Assembly: GCF_003646465.1 (NCBI RefSeq) | Contig: NZ_QZEX01000003.1 | Coordinates: 124,001 to 188,000, forward strand | Length of the DNA stretch: 64,000 bases | DNA from: Chachezhania antarctica | GTDB taxonomy: Bacteria; Pseudomonadota; Alphaproteobacteria; Rhodobacterales; Rhodobacteraceae | Reading direction: 5' to 3' | Shown here: piece after piece, positions 25,900 through 34,634 of the stretch | How positions within the stretch are numbered: the first letter of the stretch is position 1 | Layout of the letters: each line of letters begins with the position of its first letter | Translations under genes and position numbers: made by a program | Notes under the pieces: generated by a model | What the model was told of the DNA's origin: nothing | The model's input: only the letters and a program-made list of their open reading frames with translations | Databases searched by the model: none

Positions 25900-26460
25900 G
25901 TGACCCTGAACTCTGAACCGAACGCCCCCGACACGGGGCGTTCGCGCCATCCCCTGGTGCGCGCCTGGTCGTGGATCGTGGAAGGGCTGGCCGCGCTGGG
26001 AACCGTGCTGATCGCGGTTCTCATGCTGATCATCTGCGCCGATATCGTGGCGCGGAACACGATGGGCGCCTCGCTGCCGCTGATCTCTGAACTGGGGGCG
26101 CTGACGCTGGTGATGATTGTCTACCTCCAGCTTGCCGCCACCATCCGGGCGAACCGGCTGGCCCGGACGGAAATCTGGCTGCCCGGCTTCTGCGAACGCC
26201 ATCCCCGCGCCGGGGCGGTCCTGACCGGCCTCTTCGATCTGACGGCCGCGGCCCTTCTGGGCCTGATCGCTTGGTCGTCGCTGCGCATCATCGGCAAGGA
26301 TTACGACGCGGGCGAATATATCGGCGTGACCGGCATCGCAACGCTGGTCGTCTGGCCCTTCCGGGTGATGATCCTGATCGGCGTGGCCGCCGCCGCGCTG
26401 GAGGCGCTCTTCCGCACGATCGCCGCCTTCCGCTCAGCCGCCCGGGGGAGACCGGCATGA
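25900..26460 (+). CDS. TRAP transporter small permease (DctQ family), system 1
   Basis: A 186-residue inner-membrane protein with four hydrophobic segments (around residues 30-50, 65-85, 105-130 and 140-165 by inspection), the DctQ layout. LLIAVLMLIICADIVARN is the typical first-helix end. The start is GTG at 25900, 15 bases after the binding-protein stop, and the end overlaps the DctM start (ATGA). Confidence 0.9.
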   Translation: MTLNSEPNAPDTGRSRHPLVRAWSWIVEGLAALGTVLIAVLMLIICADIVARNTMGASLPLISELGALTLVMIVYLQLAATIRANRLARTEIWLPGFCERHPRAGAVLTGLFDLTAAALLGLIAWSSLRIIGKDYDAGEYIGVTGIATLVVWPFRVMILIGVAAAALEALFRTIAAFRSAARGRPA

Positions 26461-27770
26461 GCCCCATGGAAATCGGCTTTCTGGCCATTGGCGGGCTGCT
26501 TGTCCTGATCTTCGTGGGCATGCCCATCGGCGTGTCGATGCTGGGCGTCTCCTTCGTGGGCGTGGCCTTCATCCGCAACGATCTGGTCGCCACCCGCATG
26601 ATCGCCGCCGTCGCCAATGACGCGCTCGAAGAATACCTGTTCGCCGTCGTGCCCCTCTTCGTGCTGATGGGGCTTCTGGTGACCGTCTCGAATGTCGGGC
26701 GGGACACGTTCGAGGTGTTCGAACGATTGCTCAGGCGCGTGACCGCAGGCCTTGGCGTCGCCACCGTCTTCGCCAATGCCGTCTTCGCGTCGATCACCGG
26801 CATCTCCATCGCCTCGGCCACCGTCTTCGCGCGCGTGGCGGTGCCCGAGATGACGCGCCACGGCTACACAAGGAAGTTCGCCACCGGCGTCGTCGCCGGG
26901 TCATCGGTCCTGGGCATGATGATCCCGCCGTCGCTCCTGATGATCGTCTATGCGGTACTGGCCGAGGAATCGGTGGGCCGCATGTTCCTGGCCGGAATCG
27001 GGCCGGGGTTGCTGCTGTCGGCGATGTTCATGCTCACCATCTTCCTGCTGGCCCGAACGCGGCCAGACTTCGTCTTCACCGACACATCCGACACGGCGGA
27101 GTATGAAACGCTGAGCGCAGGCACGCTGATCCGCAAGGCCGTGCCGATCTTGGTTTTGATGACGCTGGTTCTGGGCGGGCTCTATGGCGGGTTCTTCAAC
27201 CCGACCGAGGCCGGCGCCGCAGGGGCCGCCGGTGCGCTGGTGATCGCCCTTCTGCGCAAGTCCCTGACGGGCAGCGCGCTGTGGAAGCTCTTGGTCGAAA
27301 CCGGGCAGATCACCGTGTCGGTCCTGTTCCTGATCATGGCCGCGACCTTCTTCAGCCGGATGCTGGCGCTGTCGGGCGTGCCCCGGGAGCTGGCAGAATT
27401 TTTCCTGTCCGGCCCCATCGGTCCCGCCGGGTTCCTGATCCTGTTTCTTGGGCTGGTGATCCTGCTCGGCTGCCTGATCGACTCGATCTCGATCATGCTG
27501 ATCCTTCTGCCCATCGCGCTGCCGGTGGCCGAAGCCGCGGGGTTCGATCTGATCTGGTTCGGTGTCCTCACGGTCGTCGCCGTCGAAATGGGCCTGCTGA
27601 CCCCACCGTTCGGCCTGTCGGTCTACACGATCAAATCCGCCATGACCGATCCCGACCTGAAGGTCGGCGATATCTTCCGCGGTGCGTTCCCCTTCGTCCT
27701 TGCGATGCTGGCCAGCCTCGTGATCCTTGCGCTGTTCCCGTCCATCGCGACGTGGCTCGCCCGCCTCTGA
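26457..27770 (+). CDS. TRAP transporter large permease (DctM family), system 1
   Basis: A 437-residue polytopic membrane protein with about 12-13 helices. Family signatures are VGMPIGVSMLG, the cytoplasmic RRVTAGLGVATVFANAVFASITG block, GVVAGSSVLGMMIPPSLLMIVYAV and the C-terminal VEMGLLTPPFGLSVY. It uses a sodium gradient to move the solute delivered by the DctP protein. Start ATG at 26457 overlaps the DctQ stop. An FMN reductase gene follows after 18 bases. Confidence 0.92.
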   Translation: MSPMEIGFLAIGGLLVLIFVGMPIGVSMLGVSFVGVAFIRNDLVATRMIAAVANDALEEYLFAVVPLFVLMGLLVTVSNVGRDTFEVFERLLRRVTAGLGVATVFANAVFASITGISIASATVFARVAVPEMTRHGYTRKFATGVVAGSSVLGMMIPPSLLMIVYAVLAEESVGRMFLAGIGPGLLLSAMFMLTIFLLARTRPDFVFTDTSDTAEYETLSAGTLIRKAVPILVLMTLVLGGLYGGFFNPTEAGAAGAAGALVIALLRKSLTGSALWKLLVETGQITVSVLFLIMAATFFSRMLALSGVPRELAEFFLSGPIGPAGFLILFLGLVILLGCLIDSISIMLILLPIALPVAEAAGFDLIWFGVLTVVAVEMGLLTPPFGLSVYTIKSAMTDPDLKVGDIFRGAFPFVLAMLASLVILALFPSIATWLARL

Positions 27771-27788
27771 CAGATCCAGGAGATCCCC

Positions 27789-28319
27789 ATGCCCCGTCTA
27801 CTTTTTGTCTCCGGCAGCCTGCGCGCCGCGTCCTCCTCGCGCGCCGTGATCCGCGCGCTGATCGACCGCATCGGCACCCGGGCCGACTGTATCATCGCCG
27901 ATCCCGGCGCCCTGCCCCACTACAACGCCGATGTGCAGGACGATCCCACGGTCGCCGCATTCATCGGTGAGGTCGAACAGGCCGACGGTGTCGTCTTCGT
28001 CACGCCGGAATACAATTACAGCGTGCCGGGCGTCCTGAAGAACGCCATCGACTGGGCCTCGCGCCCGGCCTATGCCTCGGTGTTTCTGGACAAGCCCTGT
28101 TTCGTGATCACGGTTTCGGGCGGGGTCATGGGCGGCGTGCGGGCGCAGGCGCATCTGAAGTACATCCTGAACGGGATGCTCGCGCAGACCTTTGCCTGCA
28201 AGGAAGTGGTGGTACCGCAATCCAATGCCACCGTGACCGACGGCGTGTTCAAGAACGACGACGTGCTCGACTTCGCCCTGGCGAACCTTGCCGATTTCAT
28301 GGCGACACTGGACAGCTGA
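27789..28319 (+). CDS. NAD(P)H-dependent FMN reductase
   Basis: A 176-residue flavodoxin-fold reductase. VSGSLRAASSSRAV is the phosphate-binding loop for FMN and PEYNYSVPGVLKNAIDW is the hallmark of the SsuE/ArsH/chromate-reductase group. AGGAGATCCCC precedes the ATG. It may supply reduced flavin or reduce a quinone or azo-type intermediate of the pathway. No flavin monooxygenase partner is encoded within this operon. Confidence 0.88.
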   Translation: MPRLLFVSGSLRAASSSRAVIRALIDRIGTRADCIIADPGALPHYNADVQDDPTVAAFIGEVEQADGVVFVTPEYNYSVPGVLKNAIDWASRPAYASVFLDKPCFVITVSGGVMGGVRAQAHLKYILNGMLAQTFACKEVVVPQSNATVTDGVFKNDDVLDFALANLADFMATLDS

Positions 28320-28361
28320 CGCGCCCGGGCGCGCACAAGACGACAAAACGGAGAAGCAGAC

Positions 28362-29210
28362 ATGCGATTGGTATCCTTCACGAAACCCGACGGCACCGCG
28401 TCCTATGGCACCGCGACCGATGATCAGGTGTTCGACGCGGGCGCGGCCCTTGGCGCCGAATTTCCCACCCTGCGCAGCGTGCTGACGGCGGGCGCCACGG
28501 ACCGGTTGGACGGCACGGGCGAGGCCATCGCAATGGCGGATGTCACGCTCCTCCCCCCGATCCCCGAGCCGGAAAAGATCCTGTGCATCGGGCTGAACTA
28601 CCTGCCCCACATCCTTGAATCGGGCCGTCCGCATCCCGAATACCCGTCGATCTTCACCCGCTATCCCCGGTCGCTGGTGGGCCACAACGTGCCCATCGAA
28701 CGGCCCGAGGCCAGCCGCGAATTCGACTACGAAGGCGAACTGGCGCTGGTGATCGGCAAGGCCGGGCGTCACATCGCGGCGGAAGACGCGTGGGATCACA
28801 TCGCGGGCTACTCCTGCTTCAACGAAGGCTCGATCCGGGATTACCAGAACCACACCACCCAGTTCTGGCCGGGCAAGAGCTTCGAGCGGTCGGGCTCCAT
28901 GGGCCCGTGGATCGTGACATCGGACGAGGTCGGCGATATCCGCGAACAGTCCCTGACGACGCGGGTCAACGGCAATGTCGAACAGCACACGCCGATCAGC
29001 GATCTGGCCATCGGCATCCCCGAGCTTATCGCCTATGCCTCGACCGTCCTGACGCTGGTGCCGGGCGACGTGATCGCCACCGGCACGCCCGGCGGCGTCG
29101 GCCGCTATCGCAAGCCGCAGCTGTTCCTTGAACCCGGCATGAACGTCGAGGTCGAGATCACCGGCGTGGGAACGCTGGTGAACCCGGTCATCGCAGAAAC
29201 CTCCGGCTGA
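28362..29210 (+). CDS. Fumarylacetoacetate hydrolase family protein
   Basis: A 282-residue enzyme of the FAH superfamily: N-terminal segment MRLVSFTKPDGTASYG, then KILCIGLNYLPHILESG, metal-site Glu pair in FDYEGELALVIGKAGRHI, GYSCFNEGSIRDYQ and the C-terminal GDVIATGTPGGVG. Members hydrolyse or hydrate/decarboxylate acyl-pyruvates and 2-oxo-acid ring-fission products. It is the last gene of the rightward operon (42 bases after the FMN reductase), followed by a hairpin that overlaps its stop. It could process the 2-oxo acid released by the lyase-like protein. Confidence 0.9.
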   Translation: MRLVSFTKPDGTASYGTATDDQVFDAGAALGAEFPTLRSVLTAGATDRLDGTGEAIAMADVTLLPPIPEPEKILCIGLNYLPHILESGRPHPEYPSIFTRYPRSLVGHNVPIERPEASREFDYEGELALVIGKAGRHIAAEDAWDHIAGYSCFNEGSIRDYQNHTTQFWPGKSFERSGSMGPWIVTSDEVGDIREQSLTTRVNGNVEQHTPISDLAIGIPELIAYASTVLTLVPGDVIATGTPGGVGRYRKPQLFLEPGMNVEVEITGVGTLVNPVIAETSG

Positions 29211-29234
29211 GACAGGCGCGGCGGGGCCTGTCTC
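29209..29234 (+). terminator. Hairpin overlapping the FAH-family stop codon
   Basis: GAGACAGGC (29209-29217) pairs perfectly with GCCTGTCTC (29226-29234). The 5' arm begins within the TGA stop. It likely ends the catabolic operon, although no T-run follows. Confidence 0.55.
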
Positions 29235-29252
29235 GAACTCTGCCGGTATGGT

Positions 29253-29459
29253 CTATCGCCCATCGCAACCTGTCGATGCGGTCCGAACGACGATTTCTTT
29301 CAAAGGTGCGCAGGTCTGGGCGGGAACCAACCGGCGCACATGCAGATACGGGCAGCCTCGCGTGGGATGCCCGTTCACGATCTGCGCGGGACTTGCCGCG
29401 CAGACAGCACGAATGATCGCCCTCTGACCCACGCAGAGGTTCGCGACGGAACCCGTCAC
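29253..29459 (-). CDS. Possible small Cys-rich ORF downstream of LysR gene
   Basis: A 68-codon frame whose GTG start overlaps the stop of the LysR gene. It contains five cysteines (LCVGQ, VCAAS, GCPYL, QTCAP, GCDGR) and gene-like codons, but no domain or Shine-Dalgarno is recognised. It may be a chance frame in the 245-bp gap. Confidence 0.2.
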   Translation of the reverse strand: MTGSVANLCVGQRAIIRAVCAASPAQIVNGHPTRGCPYLHVRRLVPAQTCAPLKEIVVRTASTGCDGR

Positions 29460-30334
29460 AGTTCATTCCCGTCGGCCAGCCGTTCCGAAAGTCGCCTGAG
29501 CAGCGGATGCGGAAATGTCCGGGGGGCGGTGACCGCGTAGAAACTCTCGACGACGTCAAGCTGGAATGGCGCGGTTGCCAACACGCCCTGTGCCAGCTCG
29601 TCCGCAAGAACGACCGCCGGCGTGACCGCCAAACCGAAATCTTCTCTGGCCAGCAGGCGGATCATGGCCATGTCGTCGACCGTGGCGGCAATCCTTGGCG
29701 TCACCCCCAATCGCGCGACGAGGCTGTTGAACCCCGTCAGGATCGAGCTTTCGGTCGGCAGGATCACCGGCTGTGACCGCAGGAGATCGGTGAGCGTGTC
29801 ATGCGCAAGCCGGTGCGGTCGTCCGTGCAAGCCCACCTGCTGCTCGGCAATACGGTGGGCGACAAGGTCGGGAAAGGACTCCCGTGGCGGCGGATCTGTC
29901 AGCAGCACCACGTCAAGCGCCAGCGTCTCGAGCGCGCGCAGCAAGGTCTGGCTGTTGCCGGACGACAGGACCAGTTCCACACCGTCCGCGAAGGCCGGAC
30001 GCAGGAAGCGAAGCTGGAAGTTGCGGGACAAGGTGGACAGCGCGCCGACCCGCAAAGGGGTCTTTGCCGAACCGCCCGCGGTCAGCGTGGCGACAAGATC
30101 GTCGCCGACATCGAAGATGCGCTGTGCATGATCAAGTGCGATCTGGCCCGCTTCGGTCAGGGTCATTGCCCGTCCCGTGCGGTCGAACAGAACGTGCCCC
30201 AGTTGCTCTTCCAGATTGCGGATCTGCGTGGACAGCGCGGATTGCGACAGGTTCAGCCGCGCCGCGGCGCGGGTCAGGTTCCCTTCAAGGGCCACCTCCT
30301 GAAAATAGCGCAAGTGACGATAGTTGAGTCTCAT
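29456..30334 (-). CDS. LysR-family transcriptional regulator
   Basis: A 292-residue regulator with the LysR winged helix at residues 1-60 (NYRHLRYFQEVALEGNLTRAAARLNLSQSALSTQIRNLEEQLG) and a type-2 periplasmic-binding-like effector domain. A GTG nine bases upstream is an alternative start. The opening is like NhaR (LNYxHLxYF), a LysR group whose members regulate ion-transport genes. It is divergent from dabB-dabA across about 98 bases with GAACG-AAA-CGTTC (30351-30363) between them, so it probably controls the inorganic-carbon system. Confidence 0.9.
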   Translation of the reverse strand: MRLNYRHLRYFQEVALEGNLTRAAARLNLSQSALSTQIRNLEEQLGHVLFDRTGRAMTLTEAGQIALDHAQRIFDVGDDLVATLTAGGSAKTPLRVGALSTLSRNFQLRFLRPAFADGVELVLSSGNSQTLLRALETLALDVVLLTDPPPRESFPDLVAHRIAEQQVGLHGRPHRLAHDTLTDLLRSQPVILPTESSILTGFNSLVARLGVTPRIAATVDDMAMIRLLAREDFGLAVTPAVVLADELAQGVLATAPFQLDVVESFYAVTAPRTFPHPLLRRLSERLADGNEL

Positions 30335-30432
30335 GGCGTTCACTTAAATAGAACGAAACGTTCCAAACAATGTATTTTTCTTAAAGTCCACGGGGATCTA
30401 CACCGTCCGGCAACCAAGTCCGGAGATATTCA

Positions 30433-31992
30433 ATGAGTTTTCTGCTCCTGTTCGCCCCGCTTGCCATGGCCGCATCGGCCGTGGCGATGCATCTTCGCCC
30501 GCCCGCCCGTGCGCATTGGTTCTTCCGCCTGCCAGAGCTCTCGGCGCTCGCCGCGCTAGGTGTCGGGGCGCTCGCGACCGTGGAGCTCGTTCTTTCCGGG
30601 CCATCGACGAGCCCGCTTCTGGGCGTGGCTCCTGTCGGATTATCCGCGCGTATCGACATCGTGAGCGTCGCGATGACACTGACGGTGGCTTTCGTCGGCT
30701 GGGTGGTCCTGCGGTTTTCGCGCGTGGCGCTCGACGGCGAGGCGCGGCAACCCGCCTTCATGGTCTGGATGGCCGCGACGATTGCCTGCGTTTTGCTGCT
30801 GGTCGGCGCGGGAAATGTCGTGCAGCTTGCCGTCGGCTGGGTGGCGACCGGCGTGACCCTGCATCGCCTGCTGCTGTTCTATCCCGACAGGCCCCGCGCG
30901 CGGCGCGCCGCCCGGAAGAAGGCGCTGAGCGGGATTGTCTCCAGCGCGGCGCTTATCGCCGCCGCCGGCCTGCTGATCGCGGGCTTCGGCACCTCCGACA
31001 TCGCCACCATCGACGCTGCGGCCCGGGCCGGTGACCATGTCGGCCCTCTCTGGCTGGCCGCGCTGCTTCTCGCGGTCGCCGCAATCTTCAAGTCCGCGCT
31101 GGTGCCCGTGCATGGCTGGCTGACCGAGGTGATGGAGGCGCCGACACCGGTATCTGCCCTGCTGCACGCCGGGGTGGTGAACGCGGGCGGTTTCCTTCTG
31201 ATCCGCTTCGCAGATGTCCTGATTGCGACGCCCGGCGTCCTGGCCGCGCTGGCCCTTATCGGCGGGTTCAGCGCGCTTGTTGGCGCGGCGATCGCGCTGA
31301 CGCAACCGGCAGTCAAGACGGCGCTGGCCTGGTCCACCTGCGCGCAGATGGGCTTCATGGTGCTGCAATGCGGGCTGGCGCTGTTCCCGCTGGCATTGCT
31401 GCATATCGTGGCGCACTCGCTTTACAAGGCGCACGCGTTCCTTGCTTCAGGCGATGCCGTGCGCGAGGTCAGGTCGATCCGTCGGCCGGGGCCGGTCGCG
31501 GTGCCAAGCCTGCCCGCCGTTGCGCGGTCCTTCGGCCTCGCGCTTGCGCTCTACGTCATTGTCGGGCTGGCCTTCGGGCTTGCGTCGAAATCGCCGCAGG
31601 CCATCGCACTCGGCGCGATCCTGATCTTCGGGGTGGTCTACCTGATCGCGCAGGGCCTTGCCGATCTCGCGCCGCGCGCGCTGGCCTGGCGCACGGTCGC
31701 GCTCTCGGTCGGTGCAACCGTCGCCTATTTCACCTTGCAGCACGCCGCGACATGGGTCTCGGCGGGCACCCTGCCGCCCCCGCCGCCGCCCGACGGACTG
31801 ATCTGGACGACCATCGTCCTTGCCCTCGCAAGCTTTGCCGTCGCCGCGGTGGCGCAGACGACCTTCCCGCTCTGGGCCGGACATCCGGCGGCGGCGGGAC
31901 TGCGCGTGCACCTGATGAACGGCCTCTACATCAACGCGGTCCATGATCGGCTCTCGGGCCGGTGGACCCCCAGGACCGGAGCGATCCAATGA
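30433..31992 (+). CDS. dabB: DAB inorganic carbon system, membrane subunit (NuoL/MrpA-like)
   Basis: A 519-residue membrane protein related to the proton-pumping subunits of complex I. Antiporter-like blocks include the Lys in AAIFKSALVPVHGWLTEVMEAPTPVSALLHAGVVNAGGFLLIRF and the HIVAHSLYKAHAFLASG helix with its conserved His and Lys. It lacks the long NuoL C-terminal arm. In DAB systems this subunit couples the cation gradient to the cytoplasmic DabA protein for unidirectional CO2 hydration to bicarbonate. Its stop overlaps the dabA start (ATGA). The pairing with a DUF2309 protein makes the assignment firm; without dabA it would be called a NuoL paralogue. Confidence 0.9.
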   Translation: MSFLLLFAPLAMAASAVAMHLRPPARAHWFFRLPELSALAALGVGALATVELVLSGPSTSPLLGVAPVGLSARIDIVSVAMTLTVAFVGWVVLRFSRVALDGEARQPAFMVWMAATIACVLLLVGAGNVVQLAVGWVATGVTLHRLLLFYPDRPRARRAARKKALSGIVSSAALIAAAGLLIAGFGTSDIATIDAAARAGDHVGPLWLAALLLAVAAIFKSALVPVHGWLTEVMEAPTPVSALLHAGVVNAGGFLLIRFADVLIATPGVLAALALIGGFSALVGAAIALTQPAVKTALAWSTCAQMGFMVLQCGLALFPLALLHIVAHSLYKAHAFLASGDAVREVRSIRRPGPVAVPSLPAVARSFGLALALYVIVGLAFGLASKSPQAIALGAILIFGVVYLIAQGLADLAPRALAWRTVALSVGATVAYFTLQHAATWVSAGTLPPPPPPDGLIWTTIVLALASFAVAAVAQTTFPLWAGHPAAAGLRVHLMNGLYINAVHDRLSGRWTPRTGAIQ

Positions 31993-34355
31993 ACATGCAT
32001 GCCTCCTGGCACGGACAGGCACTCGAACTTTTCGCAGCCGCGGAAGATGCCATGCGGCAGATCCCTCCGGCCTTCCCTCTCGAAGCGACCGTCGCGGTCA
32101 ATCCGTGGCTGGGCCAGTCGGGCCAAGACCGCACCGTCGCGGCCGCCCGGATGGCCAGGGTTGGCGGCGGCCGGATGTTCCTGCCGCGCGGCACCGTGGC
32201 CGCGAAGATGGCGGCGGGCGATGTGACGCCCGAAGATGTCGCCGCGGCGGCGGCGGCGCATGGCCTCGATCCGCACGCCCTGGTCCGCGCCGCGACCAAG
32301 CCTGCCGATCTGCCCGCCCCGCTTCCCACGATTGCGGATCTGGCGCAGCAGGACGATGGCATCGACTGGCCCGGCTTCATCGAGGACCGGATCGGTCACT
32401 GGGCGGCTGTGCAGTTCGACCGCGGGCAAGCCTTCTGGCCGGCGCCCGCCGCCGGAGCCTGGGCATCGTGGCGGGCCTATGCCAGCCGCGACCTGACCCC
32501 GGATATCGCGGGCATGTCCGGCTTTGCCGCGCGTGTCGTGGCGATGCCGACAGACGCACGGTCCGCCTTCGTCCACGCCTGCCATGCGCTGGATCTCACG
32601 CCCGGGGCGGCGCCGCTTTTCTTCCACCGCTTGCTCACGACCCTGTCGGGCTGGGCGCAATATGCGCGCCATCTGTCCTGGGTCGCCGAACGCGACAGGG
32701 GGCGGGACGACACGCTGTTCGAACTGATGGCCGTCCGCCTCGCGTGGGAGGTCGCCCTGCTCGAACAAGGCGGGGCCGCGCGCAAGGAGGATTGGGAAAG
32801 GGCAAAGGCCGATTACGCCCGCCCCGTCGAACCCGACCGCGAACTGCGGTTCGATGCCGCCCTTCAGGAGGCTGTCGACCGCAGCGCCGAACGGTGTCTT
32901 GCCGAAACGCTCTCGGGCGGCACCAAGACCCACGCGGCAGACAATCCCGCGATCCAGGCGGCGTTCTGTATCGACGTGCGGTCCGAACGTCTGCGTCGCG
33001 CGATCGAGACCGCCGATGCGGGGATCCGGACGACCGGCTTCGCCGGCTTCTTCGGGCTGCCGGTCCGGCACCGCCCCCGCGCCTCGGACATCGTCGAGGC
33101 GCGGGCGCCGATCCTGTTGTCCCCCGCGATCCGGACGCGGGCGGCAGACGATGCCGATGTCGACACCGCTGAACGGGTCAGGCTTCGCACGATCCGCGCC
33201 TGGGGTCGGTTCAAGCGGGCGGCCGTTTCGGCCTTCGCCTTTGTCGAGGCGGCGGGCCCTCTCTACGTGGGCAAGCTCGTGCGCGACGGCCTTGGCCTGA
33301 AAGGACCGTCGCAGGCCGATACGGGCCCCGAATTCGACCTGCCGCTGGCCGACAGGATCACGGCCGCGGAAAGCGTGCTTCGCGCCATGTCCCTGACCCG
33401 GGGCTTTGCCCCGCTCGTGCTGGTCTGCGGTCACGGGGCGACGGTCACCAACGCGCCCCATGCCAGCGCGCTGCAATGCGGGGCCTGCGGCGGGTTCGCG
33501 GGCGACGTCAACGCGCGCCTTCTGGCCGGGCTTCTGAACGACGAAGAGGTGCGGACCGGGCTTGGCGCCAGGGGCATCGCGATCCCCGCCGGAACGCATT
33601 TCGTCGCCGGCCTGCACGACACCGTCTCGGATGAGGTCCGGATATTCGAAGATCGGGCGCCAGCCAGCCATCGGGCAAAGATCGACCGTCTGCGCGCGGC
33701 GTTTTCGCTGGCGGCAACGCTGACCCGGACAGAACGCGCCGGAACACTGCCCCGGGGATCGGAAGCGACATTGGCGCGGCGGGGCAGCGACTGGTCGGAA
33801 CTTCGGCCGGAATGGGGGCTCGCCGGATGCAGCGGCTTCATCGCCGCGCCCCGCGAACGGACGTTGGGCCGCGATCTGGACGGTCGGGTCTTCCTGCACG
33901 ACTACGACTGGCGGCAGGACCCGGACGCCGCGACGCTCGAACTGATCCTGAGCGCCCCGGTCGTCGTGGCAAGCTGGATCGCGCTCCAATATCACGGATC
34001 GGCGGTCGCGCCCGACACGTTCGGGGCGGGCAACAAGCTGCTTCACAACGTCATTGGCGGGATCGGCGTGCTTGAGGGCAACGGCGGCGCGCTCCGCCCC
34101 GGGTTGCCGTGGCAATCCGTGCACGACGGCGACGCGCTGCGCCATGTGCCAAGCCGGCTGGTCGTCGCGGTCGAGGCCCCGGAGGAGATGATCTCCGGCG
34201 TTCTCGCGCGACAGCCACAGGTCAGGGCGCTCTTCGACAACGGCTGGCTGACGCTCGTGGCGTTGGACGACGCCGGGACGATCACCCGCCGCTACGAAAA
34301 CGGATCCTGGGCGGATCGTCCCGACGGCGATCCGGGGGTCGCGGCCGCGGCGTGA
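31989..34355 (+). CDS. dabA: DAB inorganic carbon system, DUF2309 carbonic-anhydrase-like subunit
   Basis: A 788-residue cytoplasmic or membrane-attached protein of DUF2309 (PF10070). The zinc-site residues defined for Halothiobacillus DabA (Cys, Asp, His, Cys) are present: Cys327 and Asp329 in FCIDVRSERLRRAIE, His482 in VCGHGATVTNAPH and Cys497 in ALQCGACGGFAG. The 15-residue spacing between His and the last Cys is the same. The N-terminal FPLEATVAVNPWLG and the late LPWQSVHDG are further family blocks. With DabB it should trap CO2 as bicarbonate. No Rubisco or carboxysome genes are in view, so the likely use is anaplerotic carboxylation. Confidence 0.93.
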   Translation: MNMHASWHGQALELFAAAEDAMRQIPPAFPLEATVAVNPWLGQSGQDRTVAAARMARVGGGRMFLPRGTVAAKMAAGDVTPEDVAAAAAAHGLDPHALVRAATKPADLPAPLPTIADLAQQDDGIDWPGFIEDRIGHWAAVQFDRGQAFWPAPAAGAWASWRAYASRDLTPDIAGMSGFAARVVAMPTDARSAFVHACHALDLTPGAAPLFFHRLLTTLSGWAQYARHLSWVAERDRGRDDTLFELMAVRLAWEVALLEQGGAARKEDWERAKADYARPVEPDRELRFDAALQEAVDRSAERCLAETLSGGTKTHAADNPAIQAAFCIDVRSERLRRAIETADAGIRTTGFAGFFGLPVRHRPRASDIVEARAPILLSPAIRTRAADDADVDTAERVRLRTIRAWGRFKRAAVSAFAFVEAAGPLYVGKLVRDGLGLKGPSQADTGPEFDLPLADRITAAESVLRAMSLTRGFAPLVLVCGHGATVTNAPHASALQCGACGGFAGDVNARLLAGLLNDEEVRTGLGARGIAIPAGTHFVAGLHDTVSDEVRIFEDRAPASHRAKIDRLRAAFSLAATLTRTERAGTLPRGSEATLARRGSDWSELRPEWGLAGCSGFIAAPRERTLGRDLDGRVFLHDYDWRQDPDAATLELILSAPVVVASWIALQYHGSAVAPDTFGAGNKLLHNVIGGIGVLEGNGGALRPGLPWQSVHDGDALRHVPSRLVVAVEAPEEMISGVLARQPQVRALFDNGWLTLVALDDAGTITRRYENGSWADRPDGDPGVAAAA

Positions 34356-34451
34356 CACCCGAAGATCTCAGGGGGGACAATCCGCGCTGTCCAGGAGCCA
34401 GGGCAAGGCGCTGCGACGCCGAAGGGGCAAGCCGTCCGGCAATAACCGGAT

Positions 34452-34473
34452 CTGTCGGCTCAACCGCCGACAG
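34452..34473 (+). terminator. Hairpin after dabA (weak terminator candidate)
   Basis: CTGTCGGC (34452-34459) pairs perfectly with GCCGACAG (34466-34473) around TCAACC, about 97 bases past the dabA stop and before the 3' end of the convergent regulator gene. No T-run follows. Confidence 0.4.
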
Positions 34474-34634
34474 GGGCTGTCAATGACGTCACCCGGAAGG
34501 ACCTGGCCGCGGCAAGGCCCGGGACGCCGGGCCACGTGCGGGGATCTACCTTGCCGGTTTCGCCCCTCGCGGCGCGGCGGGTGCTGTCCTGATCGCAGGT
34601 CGCGGGTTGGCGGCGGGGATAGCCCTGTCGGGCC

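Noticed and set aside
30433-31992. Reading the NuoL-like gene as part of a respiratory complex I or Mrp antiporter
   Set aside because: No other nuo or mrp genes are nearby, and the overlapping partner is a DUF2309 (DabA) protein, which defines the DAB system.
31926-34358. An 810-codon minus-strand open frame
   Set aside because: It is entirely antisense to dabA, which has conserved catalytic residues in the other direction.
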